From JBBECJ01 sp963763325 (GTDB taxonomy: Bacteria > Chloroflexota > Chloroflexia > Thermomicrobiales > CFX8): a stretch of DNA of 64,000 bases. How positions within the stretch are numbered: position 1 is the first letter of the stretch; each line of letters starts with the position of its first letter. Positions 9,544 through 18,976 of the stretch are shown one piece after another. The translations under genes and the position numbers were made by a program. The stretch lies in the NCBI GenBank assembly GCA_963763325.1, contig CAVXOL010000002.1, positions 210,225 through 274,224 of the forward strand, read 5' to 3'. The notes beneath the pieces are model-generated. The model was not told where the DNA came from and made no database searches. It worked only from the letters and a program-made list of their open reading frames with translations.

Positions 9544-10377
9544 TTACGCATCTGCTCCAGCGTCGGCGGTCGCCGCCTGCATCTCCGCCTGGGCCGCCAG
9601 CGCCACTTGCTCAGCCTCCGCCAGCGCAGCGGTCTCAATCAGGCCAGCGGCAACCAGAACCTCAGCGGCCTCCTGCGCTGCGGCATCTTCGATCATTTCA
9701 GCGACGATCAGTGCGCGAACGGCCTCGGCCGCAGCTTGAGCGCGGATTGCATTCGTTATGTCGACAACCTCGCTCGTGACACGCAGTGCTTCGTCGGCGG
9801 CCTCGGCTGCCTCTTCCATCGTGATCAGCGCGTCCAGAATAGCCGCGCCCTTCACCGCCTCGGCGATCTCGATCGTCGTTTCGGCATCCATGATCGCGCG
9901 AAGTTCAGCACCGACCATCATCACAGCTTCGGGCGTCAGGAAGCCCTGGACGATCGGAACGCCGCCGGCATTCCGCACGGCATGCTTGAGTCCAGATGCC
10001 CAGGTGTGCTCGATCAGCAGGAACAACGCCCCAGTGCCGGGTTCGAGCTCATCGGCCGCACGGCGAACATCGACTGCCGTTAACCCAAGTCCGCGGTCGG
10101 TGGCCTGATCCGCAGCTGCGCCGTCTCCGAGTTGATCCATCCCGAGCAGTCCACGTATCGCCGTACCGAGACTGGCAAACTCATCGACGGTGAAGTCGCT
10201 GTCCTCGATGGCGACGATCTCGCCGGATGATGTTCTGGCCACCCCCAGACCATCAATCAATCGGATAACTCCGCGGCTGCGGACGGTATCGAGTTCGCGA
10301 GCAATCTCACCCTTGAAGCGATCAAGTGAGTCAAATCCGATGACAATTAGCTGAATCGGCCCGAATTCTTCCATCAT
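9544..10377 (-). CDS. DUF6325-like protein with Ala-rich helical extension
   Basis: 277 residues. The first 140 resemble the DUF6325 protein at 25164: a short strand GPIQLIVIGFDS, an EIARELDTVRSRGVIRLIDGLGV segment, a LEPGTGALFLLIEHTWA core and a GFLTPEAVMMV end. Residues 150-277 form an unusual extension in which Ala and Glu dominate (EAAEAADEALR, AEAVRALIVAEMIEDAAAQEAAEV), predicted as long amphipathic helix or coiled coil. No catalytic residues are recognisable. The family is often found with DUF1269 and SHOCT proteins, as here. The extension may serve assembly or membrane contact (inference). Confidence 0.7.
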   Translation of the reverse strand: MMEEFGPIQLIVIGFDSLDRFKGEIARELDTVRSRGVIRLIDGLGVARTSSGEIVAIEDSDFTVDEFASLGTAIRGLLGMDQLGDGAAADQATDRGLGLTAVDVRRAADELEPGTGALFLLIEHTWASGLKHAVRNAGGVPIVQGFLTPEAVMMVGAELRAIMDAETTIEIAEAVKGAAILDALITMEEAAEAADEALRVTSEVVDITNAIRAQAAAEAVRALIVAEMIEDAAAQEAAEVLVAAGLIETAALAEAEQVALAAQAEMQAATADAGADA

Positions 10378-10416
10378 GACACCCTTTCAACGTACTGCCT
10401 CGCCGCTCTGAGCGCG

Positions 10417-10998
10417 TTAGCCGACCTGGGACATCGCATCGATACAGACGGTGACGGCCAGGATGAGCAGGTCGTCCTGGCCTGGTGCGATGTCGACGCC
10501 GTAGGTATCGCGAATGCGGAACCAGCGCTTGGAGATCGTAGCCACCGGCATGTTATTGCGCTCGATGTGATACTCGTGCTGCAGGATGTTGCCCTTCGTT
10601 GACATGTCAGGTGATCCAGGGATCTGGACGGTGTAGCGATCTCGTAAGGGAGTGATCAGCGCCTTGTGCACCTTCGCGGCGACATCATTCCCGCGATAGA
10701 TCGTCATCGAGTCGCGGATTCGCATCATCTTTTCCTGGATGCGGTAGATCTCGTTGCCCTGCATATCCTTGAAATGCAGCGTGTCACGCACGCGCAGGGC
10801 CTTGCCGTCCACCCAGAAGGCGCGCCGGCCGGCAGCCGTCTCGATGAAGAAGTCGTCCCCAAATGCCATCAGTCGTTCACGCATGCGATAGGCAGAGCCC
10901 GTCTGCGCCGCCGGGCCGGCCCCTGGTCCCGCGCCTGGAGCAACCGCCGCTGCACGACCCGGTGCCGCTGCTGCGCGTCTCATTCCCAATCGTGGCAC
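10417..10998 (-). CDS. LURP-one-related (tubby-like/scramblase fold) protein
   Basis: About 193 residues. GTG 10998 is preferred because GGGAGG lies about eight bases upstream; an ATG at 11031 is in frame but lies before that site. The first 35 residues are Ala/Pro/Gly-rich and probably disordered. The rest follows the LURP-one pattern of repeated short beta-strands (YRMRERLMAFGDDFFIET, GRRAFWVDGKALRVRDTL, HFKDMQGNEIYRIQEK, YGVDIAPGQDD). The fold is a 12-stranded barrel related to phospholipid scramblases and tubby, so lipid association is a fair guess, but bacterial roles are unknown. Adjacent DUF6325 and CYTH genes on the same strand suggest a unit. Confidence 0.8.
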   Translation of the reverse strand: MPRLGMRRAAAAPGRAAAVAPGAGPGAGPAAQTGSAYRMRERLMAFGDDFFIETAAGRRAFWVDGKALRVRDTLHFKDMQGNEIYRIQEKMMRIRDSMTIYRGNDVAAKVHKALITPLRDRYTVQIPGSPDMSTKGNILQHEYHIERNNMPVATISKRWFRIRDTYGVDIAPGQDDLLILAVTVCIDAMSQVG

Positions 10999-11287
10999 GT
11001 CGATACCCTCCCTGTTGGTCGCCCCGATCATCGGGACAGTACGTATGCGAAGTCCAACTAGCCTGCCAACGTTGACACTGTCGGAGGATCATCGCCCTGA
11101 GGTCGTCCTCGTTCACCAAGCGCAGCCCTGACGGTGTCGGCGATAGCCAGGACGCATCCATCGTTATTGGTAGCCACCTGCCGGCTTAACCCGGGTGTCA
11201 GCCTCGCTGGCGGGTGACCGCCACAGACGCACCGGGCCGGTAGACCCCGAATACGTTCAGCCAGCCTGACGTGACCCAGCTGAGACG

Positions 11288-12148
11288 CTACGCTGCCGAT
11301 GATTTCAGCAGCTTCGAGTAGTAATCGAGTGCGGTCTTCGTCTTGGTCTGCTGAGCGCCTCCCGTATCGATTCCATGGGTGTGCAGGAACGCACGCACCT
11401 CGGCAACGACCTGGAACGTTTCGTTTGGCGCACACTTCGTGGAGAGTTCGAGCAGGCGCTGGCCACTCGGATAGTTCCACAGTTCGGCGACCATCTTCCG
11501 GGAGAACCCCTTCGGATTGAACTTCAGCTTGAAGATCGTGATTGGGCCGAGGAGTGACAGGCTGTCGAGCGAGAGACCCGCAGGAGCATGCTCCGCGTAA
11601 AACGCCCGTTGCTCCTTCGAAAAGAGCTTCCGGACTCGGAAGTTGCCCGGCGATGACATCCTTGATGTTGGAATCCGTCGTCACGCCCTTGTAAGACGCC
11701 GAACAGATGAAACCTCCCGGCATCGCATCGACCTCGACACCGACGTTCGGCAAGTTACGAATGCCTTTCGGGAGGTTGTCAGGCACAACCGGCCGGAGCT
11801 TGATAACGGTATCACCGCCCTTGACCTGAACCCGACGGGCGCGCACGACCACGCCTGCCTGGTTGAGCGCGAGATCAGGCGTATCGAAGAAAAGAATCTG
11901 GCGGATCTCTGCTTCGAGCGGATCGACCTCCAGCGACTGCAGCGTCTTGTAGCGCGCGTCGTCTGGAACCGTGAGCTTGAGTTCAACCGTCTTCGAGCTC
12001 TTGATCAAATCCATCAACGATACAAGGTCGGCGTCGCTCAATCGCTGGCGCTGCGTTTCGCCTGCGGGAGCTTTGCTGCGGAAGCTTTTGCTGCGGGGGC
12101 TTTTACTGCGGGAGCGTCTGCTGCGGGGGCTTTTGCTGCTGCGGTCAT
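11288..12148 (-). pseudogene. CYTH-like domain protein with Ala/Lys/Pro repeat N-terminus, two frameshifts
   Basis: Starts at ATG 12148 with GGAGG seven bases upstream. The first 26 codons encode repeated units such as KAPAA and KASAA. Near 12070 a one-base loss shifts the frame into a domain starting KTVELKLTVP, with an FFDTPDLALNQAGVVVRARR strand pair and a DTVIKLRP strand. This is the pattern of CYTH (triphosphate tunnel) enzymes, although only part of the ExExK signature is visible. At 11646-11648 an extra base (GCCGGGC on the coding strand) shifts the frame again. The last 120 residues continue in the third frame and end LDYYSKLLKSSAA. CYTH enzymes act on triphosphates; activity here is uncertain. 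Confidence 0.65.
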
Positions 12149-12442
12149 TGACTCGCCTCCATTCGGGTGCTCAAGATACGAGTGCCATCGCTCTGCATGA
12201 CAACCCTGATCACGAGGGCATGCCTAGCGGCGATGCATCACGACTGAACCGTCTTTCTGCATCTACACTATGGATTCGCGGACAGACCAGGTCAGCGTCC
12301 TGGCGGTGTAATTGACGGTCGTATTTCCATCGACAAGCCCACAGCCGGGACGCCATCGCCGCCCATGGCCCGAATGGTCAGACGTGATGGCAAATCGCCG
12401 CTCGGCACGGCGCGATCACATTCGAGCTGCTGCTCGCAGACC

Positions 12443-12547
12443 CTAGGAGCCGATTGAGCTTGCGAACGCATTGAGGGCGTCATTGCCGGCAACCGGCCAG
12501 ATCTCCAGGTTGCGCCGCAACTCGAGCCGGAGCACGTAGTCACCCAT
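12443..12547 (-). CDS. Possible small protein (34 residues)
   Basis: A short open frame starting at ATG 12547, 13 bases after the stop of the CMD-like gene on the same strand. The peptide starts MGDYVLRLELRRNLEIW and ends NAFASSIGS. It is mixed hydrophobic and charged, without a membrane segment. Its position suggests translational coupling to the gene before it, but the ribosome binding site is weak (GGCGGG about nine bases upstream). I do not recognise a family. It may be a real short gene or chance. Confidence 0.3.
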   Translation of the reverse strand: MGDYVLRLELRRNLEIWPVAGNDALNAFASSIGS

Positions 12548-12560
12548 CGTTGTGCCCGCC

Positions 12561-12887
12561 TTACAGCCCCTCCTCCTCGAGTTCGAGCAGGTCGAGCGCG
12601 AGTCCCAGTGACCGCATGATGTTTCCGATTGCCGAGGCCGTTCGCGCCGTGCCGACGATTGGCGCGACCGCTGCGAGCACATCGCGTGCACGCTGCGCGT
12701 CGAGGCCCACTTCGCTGCCAATACTGAGATTCAGCAGGTAGGACGATGGCGGAGCATCGACCGCGATGAGCGCAGCGAAACGCACAAGCATCAACGACTC
12801 TGGATCGAGCCCTGAAGCTTCGAGCGACGCTTGCGTCATTGAACTAAGCAGGTCGAGAACTGGCGTGTCGGACTGTTGGGCAGACAT
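12561..12887 (-). CDS. Carboxymuconolactone decarboxylase-like protein
   Basis: A 108-residue all-helical protein. A run starting LDPESLMLVRFAALIAVDAPPSSYLLNL and the following APIVGTARTASAIGNIMRSLG segment resemble the AhpD/CMD family. The CxxC or Cys-His pair of active alkylhydroperoxidases is absent, so peroxidase activity is doubtful. ATG 12887 is preceded by AGAAGGAGCG. The last ten residues are very acidic (ELEEEGL). It lies in a minus-strand run of small genes between the CYTH gene and two hypothetical proteins. Confidence 0.6.
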   Translation of the reverse strand: MSAQQSDTPVLDLLSSMTQASLEASGLDPESLMLVRFAALIAVDAPPSSYLLNLSIGSEVGLDAQRARDVLAAVAPIVGTARTASAIGNIMRSLGLALDLLELEEEGL

Positions 12888-13041
12888 GATCGCTCCTTCT
12901 AGTACGGTGACTGACCGTCGTTTCGACTGATTCCCACGACCACGCGTACTGTCGTTCGTGACTCGGCGGCCGGGACGAGGCTGGTTGCAGCGTCACACTG
13001 GGTATCGGCGGCCGCCAATGCCGACCGCCGTGCGACCTCGT

Positions 13042-13422
13042 TCAGTGTTTCATCGGTTTCATCTCTTCCCTGGTCAAGCCGATCTCGCGACCGATCCAGA
13101 TCAGGAACGCCAATGGAAAACCTGCCATGATCACCAGACCGATGAAGACCCAGATGCCGCCCGGTGGATCGTAGTCTCCGGCTGCCGCGGCAACGTAACT
13201 GGCGATGACGCCGAGGATCACCAGCACAAACGGTGTCACAAACGGATTCGCTGGCCGCAGGGAGTATCCCGTCATGAACGCAAGCGCCCAGCAGATGACG
13301 GCCGCGATAAACCCTGAAACGGACTCGTCGAAGAGCAGCACGACGAGCGTGATGACGACAATCATGGCGACCGTCGGCAATACATACGGTCGCATCCAGC
13401 CTTGTTTGTCAGTCGTCTGCAT
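13042..13422 (-). CDS. Hypothetical four-helix membrane protein
   Basis: 126 residues from ATG 13422, which has a strong GGAGGAGG seven bases upstream; the frame remains open upstream but with no such site. Four hydrophobic helices are seen at about residues 14-32, 37-55, 63-82 and 92-112. A short cytoplasmic tail follows with a run of charged residues (GREIGLTREEMKPMKH). No family is recognised. The third and fourth helices are linked by a loop with GDYDPPGG. The strong ribosome binding site and clean hydropathy make it a convincing gene; its function is unknown. Confidence 0.7.
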   Translation of the reverse strand: MQTTDKQGWMRPYVLPTVAMIVVITLVVLLFDESVSGFIAAVICWALAFMTGYSLRPANPFVTPFVLVILGVIASYVAAAAGDYDPPGGIWVFIGLVIMAGFPLAFLIWIGREIGLTREEMKPMKH

Positions 13423-13775
13423 GCTACAACCTCCTCCCATCCCCGGTCGTCGGGACGCATGACGTGTGGCTAGACTGGCGACACGAATCGGAACGCCAGC
13501 AGCCGGTCGGCCCAATCACAACGCGTGAATCCATCGCATTTCGAGCACTCCGTCAACGGCATATCCGTTGACGTTGGATACAACCGTCAGTGCTCGAAAC
13601 ACCGTGAACCAATGCTCAGATTGTGATGCGATCGTACGACGCAGGGCGGCTACAGCGAATCAGCCTCAGGGGCGTAGTGCAGGGTGCAAGTTGTTGAGCA
13701 GTCTGATGTGTGAGAGGAACGTTCGGCCGCATCGTTCAACGAGGGCGAGGGATGGGTGGAGACTGCTTCACCAGG
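13423..13775. other. Intergenic stretch with nested inverted repeat
   Basis: About 350 bases between two minus-strand genes. I see no supported coding frame; an open plus-strand frame from 13568 is Arg- and Ser-rich and lacks structure. The notable content is the nested inverted repeat at 13539-13599, listed separately. Confidence 0.5.
13539..13599. repeat. Nested inverted repeat, possible operator or terminator
   Basis: The outer arms are TTTCGAGCACT (13539-13549) and AGTGCTCGAAA (13589-13599), perfect over 11 bp. Inside lie CGTCAACGG (13551-13559) and CCGTTGACG (13565-13573), perfect over 9 bp with a five-base spacer. The two dyads have different centres (13569 and 13562). No T tract follows on either strand, so a protein-binding site or structured RNA end is as likely as a classical terminator. 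Confidence 0.5.
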
Positions 13776-14042
13776 TCACGATCTCGCGGTCACGTGGCGC
13801 GCTTCGCCATCCAGTTGCAGCTGTAGAGCTGCGACGGCATCGTTCGCAGAAGAGCCAGTACCAACGATGACCCAGGCAGGATGGTAGCGAGCAGCCGATA
13901 TACTCCGCACCGATCCAATCGCGAACCACTCGCCTGTTTCCGCCTGCCCAATCGAGTATTCCGCCATCAATCCGAGGCTGCGGACAACCGGCGCATCAGC
14001 TGTCTCGTGTGCGACTTCGGTTGGTTGCAGTAGTTGGCCCAT
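13776..14042 (-). CDS. Hypothetical protein (88 residues)
   Basis: Starts at ATG 14042, six bases after GGAGG; another ATG at 14045 is only three bases away from that site. The sequence is soluble, with a beta-rich middle containing SIGQAETGEWFAIGSVRS and YHPAWVIVGTGSSANDAVAALQLQL, which suggests a small alpha/beta fold. I recognise no family. It is flanked by a regulator pseudogene and a membrane protein, all on the same strand. The strong ribosome binding site supports it being real. Confidence 0.55.
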   Translation of the reverse strand: MGQLLQPTEVAHETADAPVVRSLGLMAEYSIGQAETGEWFAIGSVRSISAARYHPAWVIVGTGSSANDAVAALQLQLDGEARHVTARS

Positions 14043-14304
14043 CATTCACCTCCGACAGCCGATAGACGCGCTCGCTCACCACCGGCTCGATTCTCGACTT
14101 CCGCACCACCCGACGCTGGTATCGCGCCTCCAGATGCGCGCTGCCCAGCAGGCCCAGACAGGGCTTCGGGCGACGCGGCCATTCAGGAGCAGACGCAAAG
14201 CGTTCGCTGGTGGCTTGTCTGTCGTTTACAAGGCAGATTAGCCAACTGGGTTACTCGCGATAACAACCTGTTGGGTGCAGATTTGGGGTGTATCCATTAA
14301 CCGG

Positions 14305-17083
14305 CTAGTCGGGCGTCACCTGGGTTCTCGTGGGCCTGTTGATGATACCGGCTGACAGGATCCCCAACCCGCGGGCGATGTCTATCGCTTCAGCGCGACT
14401 TGACACACCAAGCTTTTCGTACAGATTGGAAATGAGGTGCTTCACCGTATCCACGGAACTGGACAACTCATGGCCGAGTTCGTTGAGCGTCAGCCCTACC
14501 GACAGCAGCCGTAGGACGTGAACCTCGTGATCGGTGAATCGCTGGACAGGCTCAGGGCACGTGACACGGTCGACATCCGCCGGATCCTGACCGGTAGCCG
14601 ACAGGAGTCGCTCGATCAAGGCGACCTGAACGCCCCGACGCTGAGCGACGGTCAACAGCCGGTGCATTGGCCAGCCTTCGTCCAGAAAGACCCGAACATA
14701 CCCTTCCGGTTCGGCCAGTTCGAGCGCACGCTGCAACACTGACGTTGCCTGATCGAGTTCGACAAGGTCCAGGTGAGCCAGGCTCCGCAACACATTGATG
14801 TGGATGAGGTCGTTCCCGCGTTCATCTCGCTCGGCATCGGATCCCATCCGTGTGAGCAATGACAAAGCGTTGGCAGCTTCACCATGGGCGATGAGCGACC
14901 GCGCGTAGACAAGCAGTTCGAGTGTGGTCGCGCGCTCTGGTGTGTTCGCCACGTCGCTGCCACGGGCCGCCATCCATCGACGAGCTGCCTCAAGGTCACC
15001 GGACGCCAATGCAATCCGGACGCGCAACGCAGCCGCTTCGTGAGCCTGGCGCGCGTTCTGAATGGTGATAGCGGCGTCTGTGAGCGCGTCAATTGACGCC
15101 AGCGCCGTCGCAGTCTCTCCCATCGACCACATCGTCCTGGCAAGCGCTCCGTGGAGCAGCGGCAGAAACACTGGTGTTTCGAATCGCTCCGCCAGATCGA
15201 TTCCCTCGCGCAACAGCTCCTCAGCCTCGGCGAGACGATTCGACTCGCGCAGTATCTCGCCGAGCAGCGCGCAGGCGTACATGCGCTCTGAAGCCAGCCC
15301 GCGTGTGCCTTGGCGCAGGAACGAGCGGCACAGCTCCTCCGCCTGCCGCAATTGCCCCTGTGCGAGCCAGATAGCGGCTGCCTCGGGCGTGTAGAAGGTG
15401 TCCGTGAAGGCAACATCGTTCGCGACAAACGCCTCCTCGATGCCACGGTACAACCTGGCAGCCTCGATCCATGCGACCTTGCAGGCGCAGGCCCATCGCC
15501 ACATGAGCGTAGCTGAGCGCCAGAGCGGCGCGACCGACCCAGGTGTCATCCAGATTCAGCAAACGCGGAGTGATCGCGGACAGCCGCCCATCGGCGTCGA
15601 GCACCTGTTCGCCTGTGGCCCGCGCGATAGCTTCGGCCCCGTTGGATATCAGGCCGCGCGTCATCCTCGCGGAAGCGGGCCATCGTTCCGCGGACAAACG
15701 AAACGACGGCGAGCCCATTGGCATGCCCAGTTGCCTGCCAACGCTGTTCGGCCACAGATGAGCAACGATGGCGCTTCAGACGGAGAACCCCGACGAACCA
15801 AGAGTAAATGCACAGAGCGAACTGAGGTTGGGGTCGGCGTGGAGTACAGCCGGTGGAAACGATTCCAGCCATGCCAGCAGGTCGCCTTCCCGCTGCTGCA
15901 GCACCAATTCCGTCGCGACGCCGGAAATCATGGTTGACGCCCGCGTCCAGTCGCCACCCCGCGTCGCGTACGTAATCGCTTCGCCGATCAATCCCTGTTG
16001 CTCGAACCACGTGCTGGCTGCCTGGTTGAGCGCCGCAACCCTTCCCGGCTCAGCCTCCACCTCCAGCCGTCGCCGAAGAAAGTCTCCAAACAGGTGCTGA
16101 TACTGGTACCACTCGCCTTCCTGGTCGATTAGCACCACGAAGAGGTTGCGGCGGACGGCAAGCTCAAGCAGCTGTCCCGCGCGCCGGAGACGGGTCACCG
16201 CGCGACACGTGGACACGGTAAAGCGGTCAAGGATCGATGACCGCAGCAAAAACTCCCGCATCTCGGAGTGCTGCTGATTCAGCACCTCCTGGAGCAGATA
16301 ATCACCGAGCATGTGAACGTCACCACTGAAGTCCCGCAGCGACTCGATCACCGATTCGAGCGAGTATTCGGTGGCGTTGATCGCAGCCAGATGGAGTGCA
16401 GCCATCCAGCCACCCGTGTGCTCGTTCAGTGCCAGGCATTCACTCGGTGACGCCTCGATGCCGTAACTGCCCAGGAGTTCGGGCAACTCGGCCGTGGTGA
16501 CACGCAGGTCGCTGGCATCCAGCCGCGTTAACTCCTGGCGGACATACAGGCGAGCCAGGCGCAGGGACGGTTCGGTGCGGCTCGCGATGACGATCCGGCA
16601 GTCGGGCGGAGTGAGCTCGATCAGCTGTCCAACCCACTGATCGATGTCTTCATTGGAGATGAGGTGATAGTCGTCGAGGACCAGCGTCCACGGGGCTGTA
16701 TACCTCGACAGTTCACTGAGCAGAGCGGAGAACACCGACTTCGCATCCGCCGATTCGGTCGCCGCGCTTCGACGGTGCGTCGCCTCGACAATCTCCGGAT
16801 CGACCGTTCCGATCGCCGCAAGCAGATAGTCCAGGAAGGAGGGAAGGATGTTCTCTTCGGAACTGAGGCTGAGCCACGCGACTGGCTCTTCGCGCATGCG
16901 TACCCACTGGCTGAGGAGCGTTGTCTTGCCGTACCCGGCCGGTGCCACCAGCAGGGTCAGTTTGGTCTGGGCCGTGTCGATTCGCCTGAGTAATTGAGCG
17001 CGAGAGATTCGCCTGACACGAAGCGGCGGCGGGTGGACCTTGGTCGACACCAGCAGATCATGGGACGCGGATGTTGTCAGCAT
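14305..17083 (-). pseudogene. MalT-like LuxR family regulator (first of three), several frameshifts
   Basis: Stitched, this gives about 900 residues in the usual order: N-terminal AAA-type ATPase with Walker A APAGYGKTTLLSQW and Walker B LVLDDYH, a winged-helix part, TPR repeats, and a C-terminal LuxR helix-turn-helix (residues around FTDHEVHVLRLLSVGLTLNELGHEL). The first 435 residues read in one frame. Between about 15800 and 15490 the sense frame changes about four times (near 15798, 15756, 15675 and 15492), and the C-terminal 390 residues are then continuous. Such STAND-type regulators bind ATP and an inducer and activate nearby genes. The cluster of shifts means either decay or poor local sequence. 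Confidence 0.8.
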
Positions 17084-17501
17084 CGAGAGTACCCACTCCC
17101 TTGCGCTTCACGTGGAATTCACGTGTGGCATTTGGCCCCGGAGAATCAGTTTACTCCCAGCGATCCGCTTTGGCGACACCTGCGTGGATCGTCGACCAAT
17201 CTACGCCTATCGGTTCCTGGGTGATCCGGAAAGTTCGCAACTGAAGCGCATTGTATGTGCCACCATTGCACCCCAGAGAAACTGTCCAATCACTGCGAGT
17301 GTGAGCCAGTTGGTATCGACAATGACGAGGTCCACATCGCCTCCAGGTCTCCTGACCGGAACGCGCAGCGGGGCCGTCGTCACAACGCGGCCCCGCATCC
17401 TCGTTCATATTGCAAGCATAGCCTTGCGCGAGCACATCCGCTGATTGGTGGGATGATCGTCCCACGTTGCTGCGGACCGACAGAGTTACCTGCGTCCAGA
17501 A
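17084..17501. other. Intergenic stretch upstream of first LuxR regulator
   Basis: About 420 bases. The part next to 17083 should hold the promoter of the minus-strand regulator; I cannot place -35 and -10 boxes with confidence. One possible small membrane protein (17207-17335) is listed separately. A longer overlapping frame is Arg- and Cys-rich and not convincing. Confidence 0.4.
17207..17335 (-). CDS. Possible small membrane protein (42 residues)
   Basis: A GTG at 17335 lies four bases after GGAGG. It opens a frame with one hydrophobic segment (NWLTLAVIGQFLWGAMVAHTM) followed by a polar end. The composition fits a single-helix membrane peptide. No family is recognised, and codon evidence is too short to decide. 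Confidence 0.3.
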   Translation of the reverse strand: MDLVIVDTNWLTLAVIGQFLWGAMVAHTMRFSCELSGSPRNR

Positions 17502-17547
17502 CCGCCGATTATCGATCCAGCTCTTGCGTTGGATCGATAATCGGCGG
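17502..17547 (-). terminator. Perfect 18-bp stem-loop downstream of DUF1269 gene
   Basis: Arms CCGCCGATTATCGATCCA (17502-17519) and its exact complement (17530-17547) enclose a ten-base loop. It begins ten bases beyond the stop of the minus-strand DUF1269 gene, a typical terminator position. There is no T tract, so it may instead protect the transcript end. Confidence 0.65.
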
Positions 17548-17556
17548 ACAAGCTGC

Positions 17557-18045
17557 CTATTCTTCCGCGAACGATTCGCGCAGCTGGGCTTCCTGCTCAG
17601 GTGAGAGGTTGGTCGAAATGAGCTCGAACTCCTGGCCCTTGACCATCTCGGCGATGCGGTCTTGCACGCCGCCGCTGGTCATCAGGAAGAGCGCCGACGT
17701 ACCCGGCGTTACCTGATTCTTGACGTCCTTGATGAAGTCATCGCTGATGCCAACGTCGGCAAAGTGGCCTCCGAGCGCACCGAAAGCTGCCCCAACCGCC
17801 AAACCGAAGAACGGTACGAAGAACAGCAGCCCGAACAGCATGCCCCAGAACGCACCGCCCAGGGCACCTGCGCCCGTGAGATTTTGCAGCTGCTGTGTCT
17901 TGGGCTTCTTCGCCCCTTCCGGCCAGCGCACGATCGCAGCGTCCTCAATCCGGATCAACTCCTGCTTCTGAGCCGCCTGGAGTGTTGCCAGCATCGTGTC
18001 AGCTCCAGTCGGGCTGGGGAACTTGACGACCGATAGTGTTGCCAC
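17557..18045 (-). CDS. DUF1269 family membrane protein
   Basis: 162 residues from GTG 18045, with AAGGGAGA about five bases upstream. The family pattern is clear: an N-terminal beta-alpha unit (LSVVKFPSPTGADTML), an acidic segment RIEDAAIVRW, a glycine-rich hydrophobic hairpin (about residues 60-95: GALGGAFWGMLFGLL...GAAFGALGG), then IKDVKNQVTPGTSALFLMTSGG and an amphipathic end. DUF1269 proteins are small and membrane-linked, of unknown role. Three related genes occur in the window (19840, 27983, 33031). This one is followed by the stem-loop at 17502. Confidence 0.88.
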   Translation of the reverse strand: MATLSVVKFPSPTGADTMLATLQAAQKQELIRIEDAAIVRWPEGAKKPKTQQLQNLTGAGALGGAFWGMLFGLLFFVPFFGLAVGAAFGALGGHFADVGISDDFIKDVKNQVTPGTSALFLMTSGGVQDRIAEMVKGQEFELISTNLSPEQEAQLRESFAEE

Positions 18046-18202
18046 GATTGTCTCCCTTCACAGGTTCACACATTCACACCGAATGCACAGGTATCGCAAT
18101 TTGTTATAGACCGTGGCCTGCGGTCCAACATCATCCTGTGGATGGAGTGAGGGGTCGCAGTTTTTGATCGTGAGGACGATCACTTTCGGTCGCTCTACAG
18201 GC

Positions 18203-18976
18203 TCATGGGGTGTCTGTCGCGGCGGCTGACAATGCATCGGACAGCGGTCCGCTCGCCGGCACCTCGAGGTCGCGTGGAATCGTCCGCGCACGACCGACCA
18301 GGATCATGCTCAGCACGAACACCCAGGCCGGGAAGACGATCGCAAACCAGACGGTGAATGTTGCGCTGAGCAACATGAACAGTCCAACAATGAATCCGAT
18401 GATGACGAACCAGCGCGGAAGAATACCGGCATGTCGCCCGATGTTCGTCGTCGTAAAGACAAACATCGCCGCCATCCGCATCCCAAAGACGAAGAACAGC
18501 GATGATCCAAACTGCGGGAACTGCCGGGCAAGCGCTGGATCTATCTGGGAGTTTGAGAATTCGACACTTGCTGCGATCACCGAGATGGACGCGGCGGTAC
18601 CAAAGAAGAGGGTCGTGAAAATGATGCCGCTGACGAGTTGCACATTCGATAGCAACTCATTGACGCGCCGGGTGCTGCTACTGATCCACATGCGGAGAGC
18701 AATGATGAACCAGATGAAGGCAATGCCCGAGAACGGCATGATGTACAGGCCGACGAGGATCGAACGTCGACTGTCTTCGCTGCTGTAGTACCGGACGATA
18801 TCGGCGTCACTCGCGTCGGGAGATGGCCTTCCGGAGAGTAACCAGAACGAGAGCAGAAAAAGCAGCGCGTGAGCGATGCCAGCGGCGGCTGTGAGATACG
18901 CTGCGTTGCGCAGCGACCGCGCCGGCACGGCCGCAGGCGACTCTTGCTCCGCGAGTCCGGTCGCGGTGATGCCCAT
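18203..18976 (-). CDS. Hypothetical six-helix membrane protein
   Basis: 257 residues from ATG 18976, with GGAAGG about nine bases upstream. About six hydrophobic helices are visible: residues 25-48, 75-97, 113-140, 155-180, 188-205 and 207-225. A conserved-looking periplasmic loop (SDADIVRYYSSEDSRRSILVGLY) follows the first helix; this phrase is common in actinobacterial membrane proteins of unknown function. The N- and C-termini are Ala/Ser-rich and polar. No transport motif is recognised. It is next to the DUF1269 gene on the same strand. Confidence 0.7.
   Translation of the reverse strand: MGITATGLAEQESPAAVPARSLRNAAYLTAAAGIAHALLFLLSFWLLSGRPSPDASDADIVRYYSSEDSRRSILVGLYIMPFSGIAFIWFIIALRMWISSSTRRVNELLSNVQLVSGIIFTTLFFGTAASISVIAASVEFSNSQIDPALARQFPQFGSSLFFVFGMRMAAMFVFTTTNIGRHAGILPRWFVIIGFIVGLFMLLSATFTVWFAIVFPAWVFVLSMILVGRARTIPRDLEVPASGPLSDALSAAATDTP

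Noticed and set aside
12060..12150. Short repeated DNA units that at first looked like a tandem repeat or CRISPR-like array
   Set aside because: On the minus strand they encode Ala/Lys/Pro repeats in frame with a strong ribosome binding site, so they are coding repeats of the CYTH-like gene.
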